DNA of 64,000 nucleotides, taken from positions 1,054,001-1,118,000 of the forward strand of contig VCCP01000004.1 of NCBI GenBank assembly GCA_005765155.1, in the 5' to 3' direction. Position 1 is the first letter of the stretch. Every line of letters starts with the position of its first letter. Below are positions 12,950-24,657 of the stretch, piece by piece. This DNA is from Zelopaecilomyces penicillatus. Lineage: Eukaryota > Ascomycota > Sordariomycetes > Hypocreales > Pseudodiploosporaceae. The notes below the pieces were generated by a model. That model worked only from the letters and a program-made list of their open reading frames with translations. It was not told where the DNA came from and searched no databases. Position numbers and translations under genes: made by a program.

Positions 12950-13996
12950 ATGCTGTCCTCCATTGTCAACCACCTCTTCGTGGGTGCGGGCTTGCTCGCC
13001 TCCGCTCTCGCCGTCACCCCCGTCTCCAACGACGAAATGACCCGTCTCGTCAACGAGGGCGGCGCCGGCCTCGCCCTCAAGGCCCAGCCCATGTGGTTCT
13101 TCGGCCAGTCCCAGAACCGCCCTCCATGCATCCCCACCTGGGCCACCACCAACGGTGGCCAGACGCCCTCCGCCGCTCTGTGCAACTTCCCCAACATGGG
13201 CTGCAACTGCCGGACCCCAGGCGTTGGCATCGGCAACCCGACTCCGGCTTTCCCCGTCTACTACTCCGTCCGGACCTGTGACCCCAACATGATCCGTGTC
13301 CAGTACTCCGTCTTCTATGAAAAGGACGGTTCCAGCCCCGAGGGCACCGGCGGACATCGTTATGACTGGGAGCGCGTCGTTGTTGAGTGGAGGAGGGGAG
13401 CCAATGGCAGCTGGGTCCAGTACAGACTCCATCTCAGCCAGCACAGCGGATACCAGGCGCTTGGATGGCCCGATATCCAAAACACCTTCTCCGATTCCGA
13501 TGCCGGTGCGCCTCGCGGAGGAGACAATGGCCGCAAGAACCTCGACCATGCCAAGGTAAATAAACACACCCCTAAACCCCCATCTGATGCTTCACAAAAG
13601 TTTTGTCTTGCTAACTGTCCGGTTTAGGTCTATGTTGGCTGGGCCAAGCACGCTCACTACAACACTCGCAACACGGTATGTTCCCGGCCATTGTTCCCAT
13701 CTCGTTTTGTCCAACGTTCCTTTTCTAACATGTTTCTGAAAAGGGCTGGAATGATCCCCTTAGCCAGCACACTGGCAACGCTTTCCGATCCCAGGATTGG
13801 TGGGGTATGGCTTCGCGCGGTAAGTAACAAAATGACCCAATGCTGCCATGAAAAGCAGGGTGCTAATAGTATTACTGTAGAAAACCTCATCCGTGCCGAT
13901 GGATCTACCCAGATTGGCCAGCAACTGGCCAGCTATAACTGGGGCTCTGCCTCATCCCAGCCTGCTGGTGTCCATGACGGGCTCTGCTCCATCTAA
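12950..13996 (+). CDS. NPP1/NLP family secreted protein (necrosis- and ethylene-inducing-like)
   Basis: Four exons, 12950-13555, 13628-13675, 13744-13819 and 13881-13996, give 281 aa. A signal peptide of about 21 residues ends at SALA, so the protein should be secreted. The NPP1 domain heptapeptide, normally GHRHDWE, reads GHRYDWE here (135-141). The first histidine, the aspartate and the glutamate that ligate the metal in characterised NLPs are kept, while the second histidine is tyrosine. Mature cysteines are C60, C78, C85, C87, C110 and one near the C-terminus (about 279); six cysteines would suit the type III subgroup (inference). An N-glycosylation sequon NGS lies near 152. Characterised NLPs bind plant sphingolipids and many are cytolytic; others, especially in non-plant pathogens, are not, so toxicity cannot be assigned. 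It is convergent with a sugar transporter 186 bp away and borders the 5.5-kb gene-free region. Confidence 0.9.
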
Positions 13997-14182
13997 GTCG
14001 CCGTGGCACACAGTGTATTCTTATATGAAACTCATGAACATGTACAAAGAGTCTTATAGAGATTGGTCAAAAAGGGGGATTTGGAAAATAACCAATCAAT
14101 GCTGTATATAACTTACTGTTCGCTATGATACCAGTATATTTACCATTTCGCTATACCAATAAATACTGAAAAGAAGTAAAGC

Positions 14183-16095
14183 TCACGCATCCTGTACGTT
14201 TACAATGTCGCCATCCCGATCCACCATGACTGTCTTCTTTGCTGTCGATGCCTTGACTGGATTCCTCGCAGCAAATATCTCGTCGAGTTCCTCGAGCTAG
14301 TCCACCAACAATGTCAGTAATCTGCCATGCATATGCAAAACTCAGACTAAGCCTTACCGTGCGCCCTTTTGTTTCCGGTAGGAAAAAGTAAATGAATATA
14401 GTCATGACGGTATCCCAGACTGCAAAGATGATGTAAACTTTCCAACCAATCTTGTTAAGAGCTATTGGCCAGGCAAACTGGTTCAGCAAACCGGCAAGAT
14501 TAGTTGCAAGGTTGCCAAAAGCAAGCCCCTTTGCTCTCTGTTCGTATGATAGTGCCTCGACGATGTACAGCCCTTGCAGAGGTGTAACACCGACAGAAAA
14601 CACAGCACCGAAAATGAAAATCATAGCCAAGGCAGCCTTTGACGCAGCGGTGTTCGCATATATCGGGTTTCCATTGGCGTCATCTCCAGTATACGAGTCA
14701 ATAAACTTGGCAGAGGCAATCGTCATTCCCAGCCAGGTGGCTGCGCAGCCGGCAAAAGAAAACAGCAAAAGAGGCCGCCGTCCAGCTCGCTCAACTAAGA
14801 AAGCTCCACAAATCGCAAACAGGAATTGTTGACACGAGTTGATGAGAGTAATGTTGGCTTGAGAAATAGCATCGCGATACCCAGCAATGGTGAGCACAGA
14901 GGCCAAGTAATAACTTAGGACGCCGTTCCCAAGCCATTGAGAGAAGGCGCTCACAGTGACACTAGCACCGAGTCTGTACACACTTGCTCGATCTCTGAAG
15001 AGTGCAGAATAGTCCCACCATCTCTTGTCAGCTCCATCCAGCTTGAGCAATTCTTCATATTCCTGTAGTTGAAGTTGCACCCAAATACTGTCGCTGTTTT
15101 TGGAATCAGACGTATGATATTTCGTCATGAGGTCCTTGGCCTCCTCTTTTTTGTTTTGAACATATAGCCAACGTGGGGATTCGGGTAGAAATAGGCAGAA
15201 CAACACAATGAGCCCAGAGAAGAGCAGTTGCAGCCATATAATGAGCCGAAACGAGTAATCGCCGCCAGAGTTGAGTCCTCCCCTTGCAGCACCTGACGCG
15301 AGGATGGCGCCAGAGAACCAAAGAGTGTTGTACATAGCTATAGTCGGACAACCATGATCAGTCATGCATCAACAAGGTAGTTTCAGGACCAACACCGAAC
15401 ATACCTCCAACAACGCCTCGGTAGGCTGGGTGGTTGATCTCGACAACGTAGGTTGGTCCGGCAGTTGCGGTAAAAGACACACCAAATCCCAAGAAGAAGC
15501 GACCTGCCATGAACTGGCCTGACCCGTGGCTAGTGCCCTGAATGACGGTTCCTGCAATCGGAGAAATGTTACTTTTCGTTCCCTTCTGTGGTACCTAAGA
15601 GGGGATCATCACAAACCAATGATGACTAGTATAGCTCCAACAGCCATGGCCTTTCGCCGACCGAGAGAATCCATAGCCGGGCCCACAAACGGAAGAGCGA
15701 CAACACCGCCGATTTGATAGATGGAAGTCAATATCCCAACCCCAATGCCATCGGTGCCAACTCCATACTGGTCTCTAAACCATGGGTTTTGCAGCAGGTT
15801 GTTAATCAGGGAACCATCATATCCGTTCATTGTGCTGCAAAAGAAGGCGACGAGAGAGAACATGTAAATCATAATCTGGCTGTGGGCCCATGGTGAGGGA
15901 GGCTCCTTGAGCATCGCTTGGTTAAAGCCATCCCCGCCTGTGACTACCTTTGTCTCAACATCCTAAGAGCGAGGCAGAGTTAGCATTTGTTGCAGTTGCT
16001 GCCGTCGAGGTATGGCATTGGTGAACCTTTTCAACATGGTCTGGCGCTTGCACTACATCTACCCTCTCGTCCACCTGCTCGGTCTTTTCAGACAT
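14183..16095 (-). CDS. MFS sugar transporter (lactose permease/hexose transporter-like)
   Basis: Five exons, 16027-16095, 15617-15962, 15405-15551, 14358-15337 and 14183-14296, give 551 aa, normal for fungal sugar porters with 12 membrane segments. Family marks include the DSLGRR loop after the second helix, PESPRWL before the central loop, ERAGRR in the second half and PETKGRT after the last helix, followed by the cytosolic LEELDEIF segment. It should import a sugar or related polyol by proton symport at the plasma membrane; the substrate cannot be read from sequence. The first intron has a weak donor (GTTCAC) but is required for frame and leads to a good acceptor. The N-terminus is short, acidic and cytosolic. 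The transposon island begins about 600 bp upstream of the start codon, so the promoter may be affected. Confidence 0.9.
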
Positions 16096-16699
16096 GCTGG
16101 CAGAAGAGCTAGCTGGGGAGGATCACGATGATGATCTCCCGGGATTTTCGCTGCGGTTTTCTGGCGGGGGGGAAGCTAGTGCTCGAGACACTGAGTTACT
16201 CCAGAACAAGGTGCTCGCCCGCTTCGAGGGGTGTATCGACGCGTCACAGCTTTGTCTACCAACTGCAGAAAGCAAAACGGCAGAATTATCCAATTGCGTA
16301 CGGAACCCTTGGCCGTGATGTAGTAGTTAACGTGGAGAGGGGATTGAGGAGATGCGAATAGGTAAAGTAAGGTGCTAGATGTCGATAAGGAAAGTACCAG
16401 TGGTCGGGGCCGAAGAAGAAACGAATCCTCTCTGCAAGAACTCGAACGCCAAGCCGACGGTAACACGGTCCGACGCCCAAGCTCAAAATCTGTGAGAGTT
16501 TAGTACGAAAGCCACGCGCCGCCCTGGCTGGCAGGCAAGCGAAGGGGGCGAATCGGCATTGGGTTGTACCAAGGCCAAGGTTGAGGGTGGTGGAGGTGGT
16601 GGAGGTGGTGGAGGTGGTGGAGGTGGTGGAGGTGGTGGAGGTGGTGGAGGTGGTGCTAGGAGGAAGCCAAATAGCAGGGCTAGATTCCAGCCTTGGACG
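16096..16699. other. upstream region of MFS transporter, minisatellite inside
   Basis: Promoter-side DNA between the transporter start and the transposon island. Apart from the GGTGGTGGA minisatellite, nothing recognisable was seen; open frames here, including a poly-glycine one, are repeat by-products. Confidence 0.6.
16586..16654. repeat. minisatellite (GGTGGTGGA)x7.7
   Basis: Seven perfect 9-bp units plus a partial GGTGGT, about 490 bp upstream of the transporter ATG. Read on the gene strand it is a polypyrimidine-rich (TCCACCACC)n array. Confidence 0.92.
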
Positions 16700-16701
16700 T
16701 A

Positions 16702-16739
16702 CTATCTCCCCAGGCGCCTTAAGGCTCCATTCATGTACC
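16702..16739 (+). repeat. left 38-bp terminal inverted repeat
   Basis: Begins CTATCTCCCC and ends CATGTACC. Identical over 38 bp to the reverse complement of 25590-25627. Its inner half contains overlapping palindromes (GGCGCC, CTTAAG). Confidence 0.85.
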
Positions 16740-16979
16740 AGCCCCACACCCCCCCTGTCCACCTAACGCGTGACTTTGAGTGACCGAGAGTGTCAACAGA
16801 AACCTACATACCAAAATTTGTATGCAACGCGTTCTCACGATACTCCGATGGATTCTCAAGCCTCTTCTGCCGTGACAAACATATTTGATAATGAATTGCT
16901 TATCAGACTAGACCACTATACCCATGAGCAGCCAGCTGATAATACCTACTAGCCTGTATTCGAGCTAATCATCGAATTT

Positions 16980-18336
16980 GGTATTATTTTTAAGCCTTTA
17001 GATCTTTCTAATCAGGATCCTAAAATTTAAGATCTTTTATTAAGCCCCTTATATCTTTTCTAATATTTTATATTAGAAAGTCTAATAGATAAATAGATAA
17101 TATATACTAATAAAGATCTTATTCCTGATCCAGTAGGACCACTATAAGAATATTCCTAAAAGCTACTTTAGAAACTAATCTCTAGATTAGAGATATATCT
17201 CTAGCTTGATATTATAATTTATATAGGATTATATAGAGAAAAACAGCTTAAAGACTATTAGATAACTTTTAATCTAGAGTCTTAGCTTTTAACTTACCCT
17301 ATCCTTAAATATATACCTTTTAAATACTTCTAGCAGCTTCTATAATGCCTTTGAATCTTTGATCCTGAAGAAAGCTATAATAATACTATATAACCTGATT
17401 GCAAGCCTCTTTCTTATACTTATTAATATATCAATAAATGATCTTAATATATATAATAGATCTCTATAATACTCTATACTCCAGGTATATCTCTTGCTAT
17501 AGATAAGTATATGATTTGCTTTATAAAGAGATCTTATAATACTATAATAATCCCTTTAAAGCCTATACTAATAGGCTTTAAAGTTTAGGCTATTATCTAA
17601 TACGGTTACTTTCTATAATGGATTTGGTATATATTAGGGTCCCCCTTTAGCCCTATTAGAGTAAAGATAAAGAAGTAAAAGAGAACTAATAAAGATATAA
17701 TTTCTCTTAACCTAATATAGAGTATGGTTATTATCCTATTAAATAGGCTATTAACTACCAGCTATTATATCTTTCTAGATAATCTCTTCTTCTTATCTAA
17801 TCTCTTCCTTACTCTTTAATAAAGAGGCTATAATACTATAGGTATTTATTATATTAATTATGGTCTTTTTAAGTCTCTTGCCTTAGATAAGATTACTAAT
17901 AATAAAGGCTAGCTAAAGTAGGCTTAAGATAAGATAAAGGCAGTGCTAATATTAAATGGATTAATAGATTCTAAAATCTATTAGATAGATTTACTAGTAA
18001 GCCCTTTATTAACTTATTTTCCTTGGTTCTAGGTTAATTAAATCACTTAGAAGAATAATACTCTTATATTATTTTTGATAATTATATATATAAGCAATAA
18101 GATCAAATACTATATTAAAAAGAAGCTATTAATAGTAAAACCATAAGTATAGGCTATTAAATAAATATTTAATAATAAATATATTAAGGATATTATTATA
18201 TTAATTATTATAGCTATTTATAATAATAAGATAAATAGAGTGGATATTAGTGATTAATTAAGAGTATACTTAGGATTTAAATATATGATTTATAGGGGTG
18301 ATTGATAGGCAATTATATGGATCTTCCTTCTTAATA
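16980..18336. mobile_element. AT-rich, stop-ridden transposon relic (RIP-like)
   Basis: Composition changes sharply at about 16,980 to strongly AT-rich sequence dominated by TA steps, in the order of a quarter G+C by eye. No open frame longer than 60 codons lies within it. This is what heavily RIP-mutated repeats look like in sordariomycetes. A short frame just before it (start codon 16851, stop before 16953) may be the undecayed beginning of the element's own gene, but it is not recognisable. Confidence 0.6.
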
Positions 18337-18341
18337 TTATC
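18337..18341. repeat. target-site duplication TTATC (left)
   Basis: The 5 bp before the 5' LTR; the same TTATC directly follows the 3' LTR at 25133-25137. This marks the two outer LTRs as one insertion. Confidence 0.85.
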
Positions 18342-18816
18342 TGTTAAAATAGGCGGGTTTTATATAACAGCCTGACCTGTTATAAGATTAGTAGCTAGAC
18401 CTACTATAGCTTAGCAGCTAAACCTGCTATAGCCCTAGCAGCCAGACCTGCTATAAGGTAGCAGCCTGACCTGCTATAAGACCTAAAAAGCCCGTGCAGT
18501 CTGACCTGCTATATCAGGCTAGACTAGTAAAATAAGGGCTTATCCCTTATACCCCTCCCTTTCTTATTATTTGGAATGCTTAGAAATCTAAAGAAATATT
18601 ATTTGGAATTCTTAAATAATTCCGAATAATCCTAGTATTATTTAGATATATAAGATAGCTGGATTCCTAGCTGAATCCTGCTTTCTTTCTCTATTGGCAA
18701 TTCAATCACTTCTTTCTTCTTTTCTATAGACTTTACTCTGGATAACTATTCGCTGCCTTTCTTCCACTGCTATCGCTATTAGCTTTAGTTATAACTTTAT
18801 ACTGCAAATTGCAATA
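18342..18816 (+). repeat. 5' LTR (475 bp)
   Basis: Starts TGTTAAAATAGG and ends GCAATA. Its U3-like part has six degenerate copies of a unit like AGCCTGACCTGCTATA (18369-18514). It has five transitions relative to the 3' LTR. Confidence 0.92.
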
Positions 18817-18827
18817 GGTTATGAGCC
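18817..18827 (+). other. primer-binding site, complementary to the tRNA-iMet anticodon arm
   Basis: GGTTATGAGCC starts at the first base after the LTR and is complementary to the anticodon stem-loop (GGCTCATAACC) of eukaryotic initiator methionine tRNA, not to its 3' end. This is the half-tRNA priming arrangement known for Drosophila copia. Confidence 0.7.
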
Positions 18828-21800
18828 TGGAAGAATAGTTATTCCAGACTGTAAAAAGAAGACTCTTTTTCCTGCTGTATTCAACCTCTTTACACATCAG
18901 ATTTTTCGCCCCTCCTCTGACCAGTCGGACCCATATTTCCCACCAATCAGAAGTCATGAAAAACACTGCATACACAAGAGTTGAACATCGGACCTACAGC
19001 TTATGGCATGACCCACTTTCGGATTTATGGATTACTAATTCGGACTTATGGAATTATGGGTCATGGCTTTACTGACTACGCCAAATACGGTTAAACACTT
19101 GAATTGCTAGTCAACTTTGCAAAAGGCCTATATAAGACTATAGAAGTCGGCTGACTAAGCAAAGATGCTGTGCCAGCTATGCTATAACCCGACTATAGCT
19201 AGCACGTGACAGGCAACCCTTACGCCTGGCACCCCTCTAGCCAATTGGCTAGTTCCAGGGCTCTTACTAAGACCCAGCCATATATAGCACTGCTATAACC
19301 GGCACTTTCAGCTGTTATAACACTGTTATACAGCTATAAGCTTATTTTTAGAAGCTTATTTTTCTTTTATACCGCTATAACCACCAGCTATAGCAGTCTG
19401 ACCCTGAAAATGTCAGGTCAGGACCTTCTAATGGAAGAGAATTCATTAGAATTACAAGCTCTTCGGTCTCAGATACAGGAGCTCACACAGCAACTACAAC
19501 AGCTACAGGCCCAATTTACAGTGGCCACAGCTACTGAGACTACTGAAGAACCGCCACAACCTCAACCTAAGCCACCTCAATCGCTATTACAGCCAGCACA
19601 GCCTACGAATATACTGGGGGACCTAGCTTTAAAAGAGCTATCCAAGAAAATACAGGCCTTTCCAGAAGCTTATAGGTTAAGGGGCCCTGACAACTACGAC
19701 CAATGGCTTCAGGCCCTGTCAATCCAGTTACAAGCACTTGGATTACCTACTTTTCTTTCAAACCCCACTATAAGCCTTAGCCTTAGCGACCACCATCAGG
19801 CTATTTTGCTTCTATTACTTCGTAACAGCTGCTCACAGCACCCACAAGCCTCTATAAGTTGGGTTACAACACCGCTGGAAGCTTATCAAATACTGAATAA
19901 GCAATACTGCCACAGTGCTACCCTGCAGCACGGAACCCTCTACAGCGCCTTTCACAAGCTTAGCTTCAATAGCTATAAAGGCTCTATAGAGGCATTTAAT
20001 AGCGAATTCAATACTCGACTTGCTAAGCTACAATTAGCTTCAATTACTATACAGCCCACAGATCAGATAAATCAGTATCTGAAGGCTGTAAAAGAAGCTT
20101 TCCTACAGTGGGCTGAACACCAAAGGAACAATATCAGGATTCATACAGCGCTCAGCACTTCACTAGATGCCCTGAATTTACAGTTCCTTATGGCGGACTT
20201 GCTAGAAGAGCTACAAGACAAAAGCTCTTCAGTTATAAAAGCTAGCTCTTATAGGGCTAGAGAAGCTGAGGAACCTTCTAAAAAGACCTATAAGGACTTT
20301 AAAAAGAAGGAAAAACCGTCTAAATCCACTGAAAAACAGCCTTATAAGCCCTTTCAGAAGGATAAAAAGACAAAGAAGCCTGCTACTAGCAGCAAGGAAC
20401 CTGATAAAGCTTCCTTCATGATAGGCACTTATAACCTATCTACAGGTGACTGGAACACTGCAGCCAGCACCTGGAGCTCTGATTCTGAATCTGATACAAA
20501 AGGTTCAGAAGCTATAAAGCCTGAAGAATCAGCTTATAACACTTATTATAACGCCAATCTGAAGAACGCCCTGCTATACGATACTGGCTCGACATGCTAT
20601 ATCATTAATAACAGAACCCTCTTTACTAGTTATAGCACCTACAGTAAGAAACCAAGGCCTATAACAACTGGTGGCGGTCCAATCTATCCAAAAGGATCTG
20701 GAACAGCTATATTTACAATGCTTATAGGGCTTGAACCCAGGACTTATAGCACTCTAGAGCTAAAAAATGCACTATATATCCCTGATATGGATATAAATAT
20801 AGTGAGTGGGGTAAAGCATTATGCTTCTAACGGTACACTTCTGCGAGAGAAGCTATTTACAGTGGACCGAACCTGCTGTGGACTGCTAAACTTCACTAAA
20901 CACGGCTTCTTCCTTCAGCAAAAAGGGAAGCCCACACCTGAATTTACAGGGCCTTCCAACCACTATTATAGCTATCCAATAGCGGTTGAAATCACCTCCA
21001 AACCCCCCCCTGGCATGTATGAGGACCTCACTGAGCCCTCTGAACCAGCTAAACAGCTGCTGGAACCAACAAAAAGCCCTGAAATTTCAGGCCTATATAC
21101 ATCAGAAAGCCCTGATCCAGACTCAGGCCTGCCACAAGACCCACTAGAAGATGCTATATCCCTTCTAGAACCCTCTGAAAACACTGTTACAGAGGGAGAT
21201 ACAGGTCTTTCAGCTAAAACTAGCTACCAAAAGCTGCTACAGCTAGCAGGAATTTGGCACATCCGTCTCGGTCACATTGGCCTACAGCTGCTAAAGAAGA
21301 CCGCTAAAATTTCAGCGGGCTTACCTGATTTTACTGCTATAAAAGAAGCAGATTTCTTCTGTTTAGCATGTATACAGGCTAAATCAGTACGCAGACCCTC
21401 TAAAAACCCGATTCCAGACCCGCTAGAAGTGCTAGAGGTTATAAAGGGAGACACATTTCAGATAAAACCAATCCCTTATAATAAGCTCTCTATAGGGCTT
21501 ATTTTAGTAGAAAGAAAATCCTGTTATCGAACGGTTCTTTTACTACCTAATAAGGAAGGTTATACTGTCTTCTCTGCTATAAAGGGACTATTTAGAGGAC
21601 TAAAAGCCCACTATAAAAAATACCCTCTATGGCTGCATTTCGACGGTGGAAAAGAGGTCTTAGCACTGCTAAAAGACTGGCTAGCAGGCAAAGGCATCGG
21701 TTTTAGCACATCTAGCCCCTATATTCATGAGCAAAATGGCCTGCCAGAACGCTCTATAAGGGTTATTTTAGACTGACTACGGGCTACTATGATCTGGGCC

Positions 21801-22893
21801 CAGCTGCCACTTTTTCTCTGGACCGCTATTTTACCTGCTATAGTTAACCTTATCAACTGTACAGCGGTTATAAACAGAGACCTCAGCCCGCTACAGCTCT
21901 TCTTATAAGAGCTAAAACCAGCTCTAACAGCTAACAAACCAAATTTAACAGCCTATAGAGCTATTAGAGCATACTATGAGGTTGTTATCCCTGCTGAGAA
22001 GCGCCAACAAGGCGCTAAACTAAGCCCTAAAACAGAACCAGCCAGGCTGCTGGCTACACTAGGCAAAAATGTCTATTCGGTCTATATACCCTCCCGCCGG
22101 CAGGTAACTAAGACCTCTTTCCTTTGTATTATAGAAGGAATAGGCCCTATAAGCCAGGGCCTAAAGGGCAATTTTCACAATCTTCAGAGCCCTTCTAGCT
22201 TAAAGGGAGAATTAGAAGAGCTTTACACCCCGCCAAAATCAACAGATCAACCTACCCTAAAGGATCTGACCGATTTACAAGCCCTTGATCAAGCCAGAAG
22301 ACCTATCCAACTGCCAGAGCCTGTACTACAGACGCCATAACAGCTGCCACAGCCTGTATCACAGCCTATAACACAATTACCACAGCCTACTGAACAGCCT
22401 GAACAGCTGTCAGAAGACTCTGAACCTATACAGCTAGATCTTGCCTACCCTATAGATATCTGCTATAAGCTAAAGGCAAAATTCACTGCTAAGGCTTCTT
22501 CAGAACCTGCTGGCTGGAAACAAGCCTTAGAAGACCCTGCTAAGGAACAGTGGATTAGCGCTATTTATAGCGAATTCCACCAAATTCTACAAGCTAAAGT
22601 CATGCATTTTATCCCTTTTTCAGAGGTTCTAAAAGACCGAAAAATCCTGAAAAATAGGCTTGTTTTTAAGCTTAAGAAGGATTCATAAAATCAGCCCTTA
22701 AAATATAAGGCTAGGCTTGTTATAAAGGGTTTTATACAAATTGAAGGAAAAGACTACTTTGAAACCTTCGCAGCTACTAGTATTCCCCCCATCTGGCGGA
22801 TTTTACTAGCTTTAGCAGCCTTTTATAACTGGGAAATCGAGTAAATTGATTTTATAGGGGCTTTTTTAAACAGCCAGTTATCTGAGGATATTT

Positions 22894-22898
22894 TTATG
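22894..22898. repeat. target-site duplication TTATG (left, nested LTR)
   Basis: TTATG precedes the nested LTR and is repeated immediately after it at 23374-23378, within the reverse transcriptase coding sequence. Confidence 0.88.
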
Positions 22899-23373
22899 TG
22901 TTAAAATAGGCGGGTTTTATATAACAGCCTGACCTGTTATAAGATTAGTAGCTAGACCTACTATAGCTTAGCAGCTAAACCTGCTATAGCCCTAGCAGCC
23001 AGACCTGCTATAAGGTAGCAGCCTGACCTGCTATAAGACCTAAAAAGCCCGTGCAGCCTGACCTGCTATATCAGGCTAGACTAGTAAAATAAGGGCTTAT
23101 CCCTTATACCCCTCCCTTTCTTATTATTTGGAATGCTTAGAAATCTAAAGAAATATTATTTGGAATTCTTAAATAATTCCAAATAATCCTAGTATTATTT
23201 AGATATATAAGATAGCTGGATTCCTAGTTGAATCCTGCTTTCTTTCTCTATCGGCAATTCAATCACTTCTTTCTTCTTTTCTATAGACTTTACTCTGGAT
23301 AACTATTCACTGCCTTTCTTCCACTGCTATCGCTACTAGCTTTAGTTATAACTTTATACTGCAAATTGCAATA
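22899..23373 (+). mobile_element. nested solo LTR of the same copia family
   Basis: 475 bp, three transitions from the 3' LTR and six from the 5' LTR, flanked by TTATG. A second element of the family evidently inserted into this copy's reverse transcriptase and then lost its interior by LTR-LTR recombination. Confidence 0.93.
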
Positions 23374-24649
23374 TTATGGAATTTCCAGAAGGCCTGTCTT
23401 CCTTTATAGAGACCTAGACCCCTGGAAACCAGCCTTTAGCAGCTTTATTAGCCAAGCTTAGCTATAACCCTGCTATAAAACAGGTTATCCTGCTAAAAAA
23501 GGCCCTATATAGGCTAAAGCAAGGTCCCCGTAAATGGCAACAGCAGCTAATTAAGCTGCTAGCTACTCTAGGGTTCCAACCCTTAATCTCTAACCCGGCT
23601 GTCTTTATCAATGCTCAGACTAACACCTTTATTATTACCTACATTAATGACTGCCTTATTATAGGGCCGGACCTACCCTATATTAACAAGCTAAAACGCC
23701 TGTTAAATAAGGTCTTTGCTATAGAAGATAGAGGCCCTATAGCCTTCTTCTTAGGGGTTCAAATCAGCCGTAACCGGGCTAAAAAGGAGCTATAGCTGCA
23801 CCAGTCTCAGTATATTGATGAGGCTCTTCAGCGCTTTCAGCTGCAAGATGCAACCCCTACAGCTATACCCCTACAACCCGGAGCATTAAAAGAACCCCTA
23901 AAAAAGGTTCTTACCTCTGCTGAATAACAGACTTATCAGCAGATTATAGGGACTTTAATGTACCTTATGCTTCTTTCCAGACCTGATATAGCTTTTCCAA
24001 TACAGTGGCTTTCTCGATATATGCAACAGGCCTATATCAACCATTATAATACAGCTAGGAACCTTCTAAAATACCTGAAAGGCTCTAAAGAACTAGCTAT
24101 CCTTTATAAGGCTTCAGACCTTATACAGGCTAAACAACTAGCTCTTCAGCTGCTAGGCTATTCAGATAGTGATTTTGCAGGCTGTAAAGCTACTAGCAAA
24201 TCCACCTATAGGTATCTCTTTAAGCTAGCAAGCAGGCCTATCTGCTGGAAGGCAAAGAGACAGACTATTATAGCCCTCTCAACTACAGAAGCTGAATCAG
24301 ATGCTTTAGTAGAGGCTATAAAAGAGCTAAAATGGCTCTCTGGGCTCTTTATAGAGCTAAAAATCCCTCTTCAGCAGCCTATAGACCTGTATTGTGATAA
24401 TACAGCCTCTATAAGTAATGCTAAGAACCCTAATCAGCATGCCCAAACTAAGCACACCCTGCTAAAATTCCACTATATTAGGCAAGAGACAGCTAGTGGG
24501 CTATTTAAGATAAATTATCTTACAACTAAGGCTATGCCTGCTGATGGGCTAACTAAGGCTTTAACAGGCCCTGTTTTTCAGGGCTTTCTAAGCCTATTAA
24601 ACCTGTAAAAACCCCCTATTAAAAGCTAGCTATATATATATAGCTTGCT

Positions 24650-24657
24650 AGAGGGAG
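24650..24657 (+). other. polypurine tract of copia element
   Basis: AGAGGGAG lies directly against the 3' LTR, in the position of the plus-strand primer. Confidence 0.75.

Larger units (their letters stand above)
19410..24608 (+). pseudogene. copia Gag-Pol, seven in-frame stops and one solo-LTR insertion
   Basis: From the ATG at 19410 a single frame runs to a TAA at 24606-24608 once the 480-bp nested insert (LTR plus one TTATG) is discounted: 1573 codons. It is broken by stops at 21774 (TGA), 21906, 22338, 22686, 22842 (TAA), 23793 (TAG) and 23925 (TAA). The first 788 codons hold a Gln-rich gag with Lys-rich tail and no CCHC knuckle seen, a protease motif DTGS, the integrase HHCC zinc site beginning WHIRLGH, and integrase D, D and E (IKGDTF, HFDGGKE, the E of GLPERS). 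Reverse transcriptase follows; its normally YVDD-like catalytic box reads YIND. RNase H has YSDSDFAG and YCDNTA. The 23793 and 22842 stops sit where relatives usually have glutamine. Confidence 0.92.

Noticed and set aside
16559..16783. Poly-glycine ORF
   Set aside because: It is simply the translation of the GGTGGTGGA minisatellite running into the inverted repeat.
21774..23927. Reading the copia TAA/TAG codons as glutamine by an altered genetic code
   Set aside because: Host genes in the same window end normally at TAA, TAG and TGA, so the stops are better explained as mutations.
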